The position numbers and the translations under genes were made by a program. Source: Bacteroidetes bacterium 4572_112 (lineage in GTDB: Bacteria > Bacteroidota > Bacteroidia > Bacteroidales > UBA1556). From it: 6,077 bases of DNA. The DNA lies in NCBI GenBank assembly GCA_002254285.1, contig NIUZ01000188.1:1-6077 (forward strand). The letters run 5' to 3'. Position 1 is the first letter of the stretch. Every line of letters starts with the position of its first letter. The notes beneath the pieces are model-generated. The model was given only the letters and a program-made list of their open reading frames with translations. It did no database searches and had not been told where the DNA came from. Shown in pieces: positions 1 to 5,518 of this stretch.

Positions 1-669
1 TTTTTTACCACTTTCGATAGCTTGAGTACGATAGATTTCAATTTCTTTATCTAAAGTTTCTTGCTTAACACCAGATCTATCGATAAAAGATGGATTCATA
101 GCAGCGATTTGCATAGTAATATCTTTAGCGTAACCTAGAGCGTCTCCCTCTAGAGTATTATTAGACAATTCTAACAATACACCTAATTTACCATTAGAGT
201 GCAAGTAAGAAACAACACTACCATCAGTTTCAATTTTATGAATGCGACGAACTTCAATTTTTTCGCTAAATTTCGCTAAAATATCATTATAAAGTCCTTC
301 AACAGTTGAACCTTCAATTTCTACTTTTTTCATTTCTTCAAAGGATTTGTAGTTACCGTTCAATACAGTATTACCAATAATATCAACGAATTTCAAGAAG
401 TCATCATTCATACCAACGAAATCAGTTTCACAATTAACTTCAACCATAACACCAGTTTTTAGATTATCAGAAGTTTTGATGAAGATTTTACCTTCAGTCG
501 CAGTTTTATCTGCTCTTTTCGCAGCAGAAGCAGCACCTTTTTTACGAAGATATTCGATAGCAGTGGTCATATCGCCATCAGTTTCGGTAAGTGCTTTTTT
601 ACAATCACCCATGCCTGCACCAGTTTTAGTACGCAGGTCTTTCACCATTTGAGGAGTAATGTTTGCCAT
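1..669 (-). CDS. tsf: Translation elongation factor Ts, N-terminal 223 residues (cut by window edge)
   Basis: EF-Ts is the cytoplasmic nucleotide-exchange factor that releases GDP from EF-Tu. Translating the minus strand from the ATG at 667-669 gives 223 codons, open to the left edge. The N-terminal UBA-like domain is clear (MVKDLRTKTGAGMGDCKKAL, residues 8-27, then a helix ending LRKKGAASAAKRADK). The EF-Tu contact motif TDFV is at residues 82-85 inside VNCETDFVGMND, followed by the core dimer-fold region up to residue 223. The family is usually about 200 residues (short forms) to 280-300, so perhaps 50 residues are missing off the edge. Upstream of the ATG is an AT-only stretch with no good Shine-Dalgarno, unlike its neighbours, so translation may depend on coupling or an unstructured leader. 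It lies 82 bp after rpsB with a strong hairpin between, matching the widespread rpsB-tsf operon. I see no frame breaks. Confidence 0.96.
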   Translation of the reverse strand, partial: MANITPQMVKDLRTKTGAGMGDCKKALTETDGDMTTAIEYLRKKGAASAAKRADKTATEGKIFIKTSDNLKTGVMVEVNCETDFVGMNDDFLKFVDIIGNTVLNGNYKSFEEMKKVEIEGSTVEGLYNDILAKFSEKIEVRRIHKIETDGSVVSYLHSNGKLGVLLELSNNTLEGDALGYAKDITMQIAAMNPSFIDRSGVKQETLDKEIEIYRTQAIESGKK

Positions 670-710
670 TTTATTTTTCTATAATATATATTATACAAGT
701 TTATTATTAA

Positions 711-738
711 TAAACCGCAAGTTTTCACTTGCGGTTTA
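711..738 (-). terminator. Intergenic hairpin between rpsB and tsf (attenuator-like)
   Basis: Positions 711-722 and 727-738 form a perfect 12-bp inverted repeat (TAAACCGCAAGT and its complement) around a 4-base loop. The hairpin lies just past the restored rpsB stop (752-754) and 41 bp before the tsf start. On the minus strand it is followed by TTAATAATAAAC rather than a U-run, so it is not a strong intrinsic terminator. An attenuator, RNA-processing site or 3'-end stabiliser that sets the S2:EF-Ts ratio is an inference. The structure itself is certain. Confidence 0.5.
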
Positions 739-751
739 ATATTATTCTGTT

Positions 752-1488
752 TTAGTCAGCTTTATTTTCCTTAGGCGCTTCTTCTTTCGGAGCAGCAGCT
801 TGTGGGGCAGCTGGTTTATCGTTCGTATATGCTGGTTTAGGCTTCCTATCGAAATTTCTATCGTTAGGTTTTCTTTCACGCAGTTTACGTTTGATTTTTG
901 GCTTGTTGAAATCATCTTTTTTCCTATCTTCATCAGGTTCTGATGCAAGCTCAGCTTTACGAACTTTTGCAATTTCGCTTGCTTTACTAATAGTATCAGA
1001 AATAAAGCTCCTGGTAAACGGCTCATACTTTCAATACCACCAAAGATTTTACGAAGCCTATCTTTTTCACGAGTGATTAATAGTCTTTCTTTCTTGGTTA
1101 TTTTTTCAAAAGTACCATCTAATTCCATTTTTTCAATCTCATTAAGTCTCATAATAGACTTACGAATAGTAGCAAAGTTAGTTAACATGCCACCTAACCA
1201 ACGTTCTGAAACGTAGTTAGCGCCACATTCTTCTGCTACACTTTCAACTAATGATTTTGCTTGATTTTTAGTGCCAATAAAAAGAACATTACGTCCTTCT
1301 TCGACGATACGACGGAGTGCTTTAACGGCTAACTCTAGTAAAACCTGAGTTTTACGTAGGTCTATGATGTGAATGCCGTTTCTTTCTCCAAAGATGAATT
1401 GCTCCATTTTTGGATTCCAACGTCGGGTGAGGTGCCCATAGTGTGCACCAGCTTCGAGTAGTTGCTCTATTGTTGCAACGTATTTCAT
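752..1488 (-). CDS. rpsB: 30S ribosomal protein S2, internally deleted and frame-disrupted
   Basis: S2 binds 16S rRNA late in 30S assembly and is essential. The start at 1486-1488 has AGGAA about five bases upstream. Residues 1-163 are canonical: LLEAGAHYGHLTRRWNPKM (10-28), IIDLRKT (41-47), IGTKNQAK (71-78), WLGGMLTNF (97-105), and IFGGIESMSRLPGALF ending at residue 163. Relatives then continue with V-D-x-x-x-E-x-I-A, a G-I-P segment, VDTN and PGNDDA. All of this is absent, and the frame shifts. The original frame runs in nonsense to a stop at 742. The other frame, from about position 1000, gives SDTISKASEIAKVRKAEL and a charged Lys/Pro/Ala-rich tail ending KEEAPKENKAD, stop at 752-754. That tail is typical of S2 in this superphylum, so 752 is the natural gene end. 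Roughly 45-55 codons plus 1-2 bases are missing at about 996-1002. Loss of this core would abolish function, so I suspect an assembly error. Confidence 0.93.
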
Positions 1489-1533
1489 ATCTTTCCTCGA
1501 TATATTATGTGTTAAACAACTGTCCGCTTCATC

Positions 1534-1574
1534 TTACTTGCACAGCATCACTGAATTTTGCCACACACAAGTAA
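1534..1574 (-). promoter_or_regulatory. Candidate structured leader upstream of rpsB
   Basis: In the 198-bp rpsI-rpsB gap, positions 1534-1540 and 1568-1574 form a 7-bp helix (minus-strand UUACUUG with CAAGUAA). After a 2-base bulge, a second 7-bp helix follows (UGUGGCA with UGCUGUG, three Watson-Crick and four G-U pairs), closing on an 11-base loop. The hairpin ends 45 bases before the rpsB ATG. Autoregulatory S2-binding leaders are known upstream of rpsB in some bacteria, so a role in feedback control is plausible. I do not recognise a catalogued motif, and the G-U-rich inner helix could be chance. No convincing promoter was found in this gap, so rpsB may be read through from rplM. Confidence 0.3.
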
Positions 1575-1686
1575 TCCACGAACATGATTTAGTTAAATCC
1601 AAATTCCAAATAGATAAACGAATAAATATTGGATCTGGAAGCACGAGTATTCCTTCTTGAATAATAATACAATAAGGAATCTCGAA

Positions 1687-2087
1687 TTAACGTTTTGAGA
1701 ATTGGAAGCGTTTACGGGCTTTTTTGCGACCGTATTTCTTACGCTCTACCATTCTAGGATCACGGGTAACCAAATCTTCGGTACGAAGAGTCGATTTTAA
1801 CTCGGCATCAAATTCGATTAAAGAACGAGCAACACCTAAACGGATGGCACCCATTTGTCCCGATTTTCCTCCACCATGTACAGTAACAGCAATATCAAAC
1901 TGATCTCAAACTGATCGGTATGGTCAGTCACTGTAATTGGCTTTAGAGCTTCACGACGGTTAATCTCATTATCGAAGTAATTCATTACCTCTTTTTTGTT
2001 GATAACGAATTTACCTGACCCAGGAGCAATAAGACGCACTCTTGCTACGGCTGTTTTCCGTCTTCCAGTAGCTGAATAAACTTTCAT
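1687..2087 (-). CDS. rpsI: 30S ribosomal protein S9, frame broken by an 11-bp tandem duplication
   Basis: S9 is the ribosomal protein whose basic C-terminal tail reaches the P-site tRNA. The start at 2085-2087 is preceded by GGGAGAG at good spacing. The N-terminus VYSATGRRKTAVARVRLIAPGSG (residues 3-25 region) is typical, continuing through VMNYF to HTDQF. There the frame is lost because an 11-bp block (plus strand TCAAACTGATC) occurs twice in tandem, at 1895-1905 and 1906-1916. Removing one copy restores DQFDIAVTVHGGGKSGQMG, then IRLGVARSL, TRDPRMVERKKYGRKKA and the terminal RKRFQFSKR, with stop at 1687-1689. That leaves exactly 390 bases, encoding 129 residues, a normal length with the conserved SKR end. 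As written, the frame stops after 83 residues at 1836 and would lack the tRNA-contacting tail. It is 35 bp downstream of rplM, the classic L13-S9 pair. Confidence 0.95.
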
Positions 2088-2122
2088 TCAGAACTCTCCC
2101 TTGAGTTGTAAATATGCTTTCA

Positions 2123-2572
2123 TTAAGCGTTAATTATTAATTCTTGAGGTTGCTGAGCTTCGTGCTGGTGATTTGGACCAGCATAAACTTTCAACTTCTT
2201 GTAAATCTGTCTTCCCAGACGATTTTTCGGTAACATCAAACGAACAGCGTGTTCCATAATAATTTCAGGATGTGACGCTCTAATATCTTTGACATTCCTG
2301 ACTTTTTGGCGACCTGGATATCCAGAGTGGCTTATATAAGTCTTTTGGTCGGCACGTTTTCCTTGGAAAACTGCCTTTTCAGCATTAATTACAATAACGT
2401 AATCGCCGGTATCTACATGCGGAGTAAACCATGGTTTATTTTTACCACGAAGTACAATGGCGATTTGCGTTGCAATCCTGCCCACTGTTTTTCCTTCTGC
2501 ATCTACTACCCACCAATCACGTTTAACATCTTCCTTGCGGAAAGATTTTGTTATTCTTGCAGTTGGTTCCAT
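2123..2572 (-). CDS. rplM: 50S ribosomal protein L13
   Basis: L13 is an early-assembly 23S rRNA-binding protein. The frame is intact at 149 residues, close to the usual 142-150. Recognisable segments are DWWVVDAEGKTVGRIATQIA (19-38), LRGKNKPWFTPHVDTGDYV (41-59), NAEK (63-66), the SGYPG loop (83-87), the L13 signature MLPKNRLGRQIYKKLKVYAG (113-132), and the near-terminal H-x-H-x-A-QQP. Family members commonly read K-G-M-L-P where this one has R-L-M-L-P, a mild oddity. The ATG at 2570-2572 has GGAG seven to eight bases upstream, which fixes the start. It is the first gene of the rplM-rpsI-rpsB-tsf block, transcribed from a possible promoter at 2612-2641 and divergent from the ferredoxin gene. 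Confidence 0.97.
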   Translation of the reverse strand: MEPTARITKSFRKEDVKRDWWVVDAEGKTVGRIATQIAIVLRGKNKPWFTPHVDTGDYVIVINAEKAVFQGKRADQKTYISHSGYPGRQKVRNVKDIRASHPEIIMEHAVRLMLPKNRLGRQIYKKLKVYAGPNHQHEAQQPQELIINA

Positions 2573-2803
2573 TATTCATCTCCAATATGCAATATTCACT
2601 AAATAAGATTACAAAATTACGACTATTATTTCATTTAACAATGGATTGAGTTAATATTTATTTGTTTTTATTTGTTTTTTTCCAAAAAAAAGAATAGAGT
2701 AAAAATATTTTAATATAAAAAACACACCTGCGTATTAATTTTTTTTGTTAATTTTGAATTACTGTAATTGTATTTTGTTTAATTTTTATAATCGGAGACG
2801 ATA
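2573..2803. other. Divergent AT-rich regulatory spacer between rplM and ferredoxin gene
   Basis: This 231-bp spacer has no coding frame of note. It contains the candidate rplM promoter, a 10-bp exact tandem duplication ATTTGTTTTT (2660-2669, 2670-2679), long T and A tracts, and on the plus strand TAATTTTG at 2749-2756. That matches the TAnnTTTG -7 element and would start a ferredoxin transcript about 40 bases before the ATG. The matching -33 region there is only CTG at about the right distance, so that promoter is weak evidence. Confidence 0.45.
2612..2641 (-). promoter_or_regulatory. Candidate promoter of the rplM operon (TTG-N19-TAATTTTG)
   Basis: On the minus strand, TTG at 2641-2639 is followed after exactly 19 bases by TAATTTTG (2619-2612). 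This fits the Bacteroidota sigma-A pattern of a -33 TTG and a -7 TAnnTTTG. Transcription would begin near 2605, giving a leader of about 33 bases that includes the GGAG ribosome-binding site. Upstream on the same strand, A-rich tracts at about 2657-2690 could act as an UP element. The region is very AT-rich, so a chance match is possible. Confidence 0.4.
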
Positions 2804-2995
2804 ATGGCTTATTGTATCACAGAAGATTGCACAAGCTGCGGATCATGCGAATCTGAATGCCCAGTTGAAGCAATTTCAGAAGGCGAAGATTTGTATGTAA
2901 TCGACGGTAACCTATGTATCGAATGTAAAGGACATTTTGATGAAGCACAATGTGTTGAAGCTTGTCCTGTAGAAGCAATCGAAAAATGCTAATTT
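2804..2995 (+). CDS. 2[4Fe-4S] bacterial-type ferredoxin
   Basis: This 62-residue acidic, soluble protein is a low-potential electron carrier in the cytoplasm, the usual partner of 2-oxoacid:ferredoxin oxidoreductases and similar enzymes. Cluster I is ligated by C9-x2-C12-x2-C15-x3-C19-P. Cluster II uses C38-x2-C41-x8-C50-x3-C54-P, and the longer gap between C41 and C50 is the Allochromatium/Chlorobium-type variant. Each half also shows the usual pseudo-duplication (CPVEAI at 19-24, again at 54-59). Cys4 and the C-terminal Cys62 are extra and not obvious cluster ligands. The ATG at 2804 has GGAG (2794-2797) six bases upstream. The gene is monocistronic: its stop at 2993-2995 is followed within 25 bp by a strong terminator, and it diverges from rplM. 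The physiological partner cannot be read from this window. Confidence 0.95.
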
Positions 2996-3016
2996 TAAAT
3001 GAGTTAAGATATTTAT

Positions 3017-3050
3017 AAACAGCCATCTTTTTTAGATGGCTGTTTTTTTT
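3017..3050 (+). terminator. Rho-independent terminator after ferredoxin gene
   Basis: A perfect 12-bp stem (3017-3028 with 3034-3045, core CAGCCATCT/AGATGGCTG) surrounds a 5-base T loop and runs into an uninterrupted T-tract to 3050. It sits 21 bp after the ferredoxin stop. The opposite strand lacks a comparable U-run, so it acts on plus-strand transcripts. Confidence 0.93.
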
Positions 3051-3081
3051 TATAATAATTATAGTATCCGTTTTTTTTGCT

Positions 3082-3107
3082 TGTAGAGGCGTTGCATGCA
3101 ACGTCTT
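3082..3107 (+). repeat. REP palindrome copy 1, upstream of the RAYT gene
   Basis: On the plus strand it reads T, GTAG, then stem AGGCGTTG, loop CATG, stem CAACGTCT, then T. The 8-bp stem contains one G-T wobble, so the repeat has a direction. Copy 2 is its exact reverse complement over all 26 bases. It lies 104 bp before the RAYT start and 31 bp after the ferredoxin terminator tract. Confidence 0.85.
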
Positions 3108-3211
3108 GATGTATATAAGTAACGTCTTATATCTTATTAAGCTAAAGTTAAATAAAATACCCAATCAATTTCACAGAAAAATATTAATAATTCATAATCG
3201 TAATAAAAAAG

Positions 3212-3775
3212 ATGGAGCGGTTTAAAAATAAATACCGAGTCGAATCAAATCGACTAACGAATTGGGATTATACTAATGATTCATTTTATTTCATTACATT
3301 ATGTACTTATCTAAAAAGTAATTATTTCGGAGATGTTTTACACAATGAAATGAAGTTTTCTGAGCTAGGGCATATCGCACTAAATTGCTGGTATGAAATA
3401 CCTAGCCACTATCCCAATGCTATTTTAGATGAATTTATTCTTATGCCTAATCATATTCACGGTATTATTAATTTGCAGAACGATGAGTATAATACTTATG
3501 GTAATTTAAGCAATGTAGATGGACATACTAATACCAAAGACGTTGCATGCAACGCCTCTACAAATCGTGAGCTAAGCCAAAAAATGTCTGGGATTTCACC
3601 TAAACAGAAATCATTGTCTGCAATAATAAGGTCTTATAAATCTGCTGTATCTAGGATAGCTGGAAGAGCTGGTCATGACTTTGTTTGGCAATCCAATTAT
3701 TATGATAGAATAATCCGCAATGCAATCGAATTACAATCTATCAGACATTATATTCGATATAACCCTTTAAAATAG
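3212..3775 (+). CDS. REP-associated tyrosine transposase (RAYT, Y1_Tnp/IS200-like HUH fold)
   Basis: This 187-residue protein belongs to the Y1 HUH superfamily, which cuts single-stranded DNA at hairpins through a tyrosine. The N-terminus (KNKYRVESNRLTNWDY, 5-20) and the FYFITLCT strand (25-32) are typical of the Bacteroidota/cyanobacterial branch. The metal-binding HUH motif is H81-I-H83 in EFILMPNHIHGII. A helix SLSAIIRSYKSAV (134-146) and WQSNYYDRIIRN (159-170) follow. Candidate nucleophiles are Y142 and Y163/Y164, which I cannot decide between. Residues 109-117, in the variable linker, are encoded by an in-frame REP copy (DVACNAST). The frame ends NPLK-TAG, where relatives usually have NP-x-x-W and a short acidic tail. 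Nine codons (NDDENNIHQ) and a TAA at 3803-3805 follow, so TAG may be a nonsense mutation of TGG. There is only a weak A-rich sequence before the ATG and no good ribosome-binding site. Function on REPs is inferred. Confidence 0.9.
   Translation: MERFKNKYRVESNRLTNWDYTNDSFYFITLCTYLKSNYFGDVLHNEMKFSELGHIALNCWYEIPSHYPNAILDEFILMPNHIHGIINLQNDEYNTYGNLSNVDGHTNTKDVACNASTNRELSQKMSGISPKQKSLSAIIRSYKSAVSRIAGRAGHDFVWQSNYYDRIIRNAIELQSIRHYIRYNPLK
3537..3562 (-). repeat. REP palindrome copy 2, inside the RAYT coding sequence
   Basis: Exact 26-base reverse complement of copy 1, with GTAG on the minus strand at 3561-3558. It is in frame and encodes residues 109-117 of the transposase, in the linker between the HUH motif and the following helix. 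Reading the + strand, the stem has an A-C mismatch where the GTAG strand has a G-T wobble. Confidence 0.85.
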
Positions 3776-3809
3776 AATGATGATGAAAATAATATACATC
3801 AATAAACAA

Positions 3810-3836
3810 AAGACGTTGCAATGCAACGCCTCTACA
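3810..3836 (-). repeat. REP palindrome copy 3, between RAYT and fhs
   Basis: Same repeat in the same orientation as copy 2 but with one added base in the loop (CATTG rather than CATG). Both 8-bp stem arms and GTAG are unchanged, which shows the stem is the conserved part. On the minus strand it comes 21 bp after the fhs stop and runs into TCTTTTGTTT, so it may also serve as the fhs transcription terminator. Confidence 0.85.
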
Positions 3837-3857
3837 TAAATCTTTATTAATAAACTT

Positions 3858-5518
3858 TTACATCAATCCAGTAATCTTACCATCATCATCAATATCAATA
3901 TTGATAGCCGATGGGTTTTTTGCAAGTCCCGGCATCCTGAGGATATTACCTGCAATCGGAACTATAAATCCTGCTCCAGAAGCAATTTCGAACTCTCTAA
4001 TAGTCAAGGTGAAATCTTTTGGAACACCATAAGCCCGGGCATTATCCGAGAATGATTTTTGCGTTTTGGCAATACATATTGGTAGATTGTCAAGTCCGAG
4101 TGTTTTGATAGTTTCCAATTCTCGTTTGGCTTTGACACTGTATTCTACATTTGCAGCACCGTATATCTCTGTCGCAACTTTTTCAATTTTTTCTTTTATT
4201 GTTAGAGATAAGTCGTAAAGAGGTTTGGCGCAAGCATCGCATTTGTCGGCAACAGCTTTTACTTTGTGAGCCAAATTTACCATGCCTTCACCACCATTTG
4301 CCCAACCATCAGCTTCTTCGTAAGGAACTCCGAGTGTATCACATTCATTTTTTATAATTTCGATTTCTTCAGGCGAATCGAAAGCGAATTTATTAATAGC
4401 AACCACAATCGGTGCACCAAATTTACGCAAGTTCTCAATATGCTTCACCATATTAGGGATGCCTTTTTTCAAAGCTTCTGTATCACTTGTTTTCATGTTG
4501 TCGGTCGTTCCTGAGCCGTGATATTTTAAAGCTCTGGCAGTTACCACCAGTACAACCGCAGACGGTGAAATGTTGCCGTATCTTGCTTTTATGTCAAAGA
4601 ATTTTTCCGCACCAAGGTCAGCACCGAAACCAGCTTCAGTAACAACATAATCCGAGAGGCTCATTGCAGTTTTGGTAGCTATTAGAGAGTTTGCACCGTG
4701 GGCGATATTTGCAAAAGGACCACCGTGAACAAGTACCGGATTATTTTCTAGTGTTTGAACAAGGTTAGGTTTGATGGCATATTTCAGAAGAGCTGCCATA
4801 GCTCCGTGGACTTTAAGATCGCGAGCATATACTGGTTCGTCGTTGTAGGTATATCCGATCCGAGGCGTTCTTTGAGTTCGCTCAGGCTTTGAGATAGACA
4901 TAGGATAGCCATCACTTCTGAAGCCGCAGTAATATTAAATCCGTCTTCTCGGGGAACTCCGTTTTTGTTTCCGCCAAGTCCTATTGCGATATTTCGCAAA
5001 GTACGGTCATTCATGTCGAATACGCGCTTCCAGTAAATCTTTCTTTGATCAAGAAGTTTGTCCCCGCCCTTTTGAAAATGTAGGTTGTTGTCAATGATTG
5101 CTGATAGCAAGTTGTTAGCTTTTTCTATAGCTGGGAAATCTCCAGTAAACATCAAGTTGATGTCTTCCATTGGTACTACCTGTGAATATCCACCACCTGC
5201 TGCACCACCTTTCATACCGAATACCGGTCCTAATGATGGTTCGCGAATAGCACCGGTTGCCTTCAAACCGATTTTATTAAAGCCATCGGTCAAGCCTACA
5301 GTTATAGTAGTTTTGCCTTCACCGGAAGGTGTCGGTGTGATTGCTGTTACTAAGACCAATTTCGACTGCTTAATCTTGTCTTCGTTGCGCAGATTAAGCG
5401 GCAGTTTTGCTTTGTACTTTCCGTAAAGTTCCAAATCGTCTTCTGCGATGCCGAGTTTTCCGGCAACCTCTGTGATGCGGTTCATCTTTGCTGATTGAGC
5501 AATTTCTAAATCTGTCAT
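3858..5518 (-). CDS. fhs: Formate-tetrahydrofolate ligase, frame broken in mid-gene
   Basis: This cytoplasmic enzyme makes 10-formyl-THF from formate, THF and ATP, feeding purine synthesis, initiator-tRNA formylation or one-carbon assimilation. Residues 1-220 read from 5518: the nucleotide-binding loop TPTPSGEGKTT (61-71), REPSLGPVFGMKGGAAGGGY (92-111) and the W-K-R-V-x-D-x-N-D-R segment (163-172) are diagnostic. After KERLG the frame is lost at 4857-4861. The other frame resumes with GYTYNDEPV and continues through HGGPFANIAHGANS, TEAGFGADLGAEKFFDIK, KYHGSG, AINKFAFD, GFIVPIAGNILRMPGL to a canonical end GKITGLM, stop at 3858-3860. Relatives have two hydrophobic residues and R/N-I between LG and GYTY, so about 10 bases are missing. 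Restoring them gives 556 residues, the normal length. An alternative ATG for the second part at 4899-4901 is an artefact of the shift. Only a weak AGAG precedes the start. Confidence 0.95.

Larger units (their letters stand above)
3082..3836 (+). mobile_element. REP/RAYT unit (REPtron-like): Y1 transposase gene bracketed by inverted REP palindromes
   Basis: A 755-bp unit holds one Y1 HUH transposase gene between two copies of the same GTAG-headed palindrome in opposite orientations (3082-3107 and 3810-3836). The GTAG ends face outward. A third copy lies inside the gene. In RAYT systems the domesticated transposase sits next to the REP sequences it recognises, and a 5' GTAG tetranucleotide at the foot of the hairpin is a hallmark. 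This unit shows both. It contains no other gene. Elements of this kind are not classical insertion sequences and usually lack target duplications; I see none here. Confidence 0.75.

Noticed and set aside
891..1076. Plus-strand open frame of 61 codons inside rpsB
   Set aside because: It is antisense to well-conserved S2 coding sequence and encodes nothing recognisable.
2306..2602. Plus-strand open frame of 98 codons over rplM
   Set aside because: Antisense shadow of an intact L13 gene; no ribosome-binding site and no family resemblance.
2681..2690. T-tract/CC/A-tract at about 2674-2690 as a terminator
   Set aside because: A pure A:T stem with a 2-base centre is unstable and it ends no gene; it is better read as promoter-proximal A/T tracts.
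2787..2792. Perfect TATAAT as the ferredoxin -10 box
   Set aside because: It abuts the GGAG ribosome-binding site, so a transcript starting from it would lack that site; it is expected by chance in this AT-rich spacer.
2817..3164. Minus-strand open frame of 115 codons across the ferredoxin gene
   Set aside because: It runs through the terminator hairpin and the REP, and its residues simply mirror the ferredoxin codons and AT-rich spacer.
3082..3836. CRISPR-like array from three copies of the same repeat
   Set aside because: Spacing is irregular (429 and 247 bp), orientation is inverted and one copy is coding; the GTAG-headed palindromes next to a RAYT gene fit REPs.
4857..4861. Programmed ribosomal frameshift in fhs
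   Set aside because: No slippery heptamer or downstream structure is visible, and conserved residues are missing at the join, so a deletion explains it better.
4151..5426. Plus-strand open frames at 4151-4357, 4266-4514 and 5085-5426
   Set aside because: All are antisense to conserved fhs sequence and overlap each other or lack any plausible start signal.
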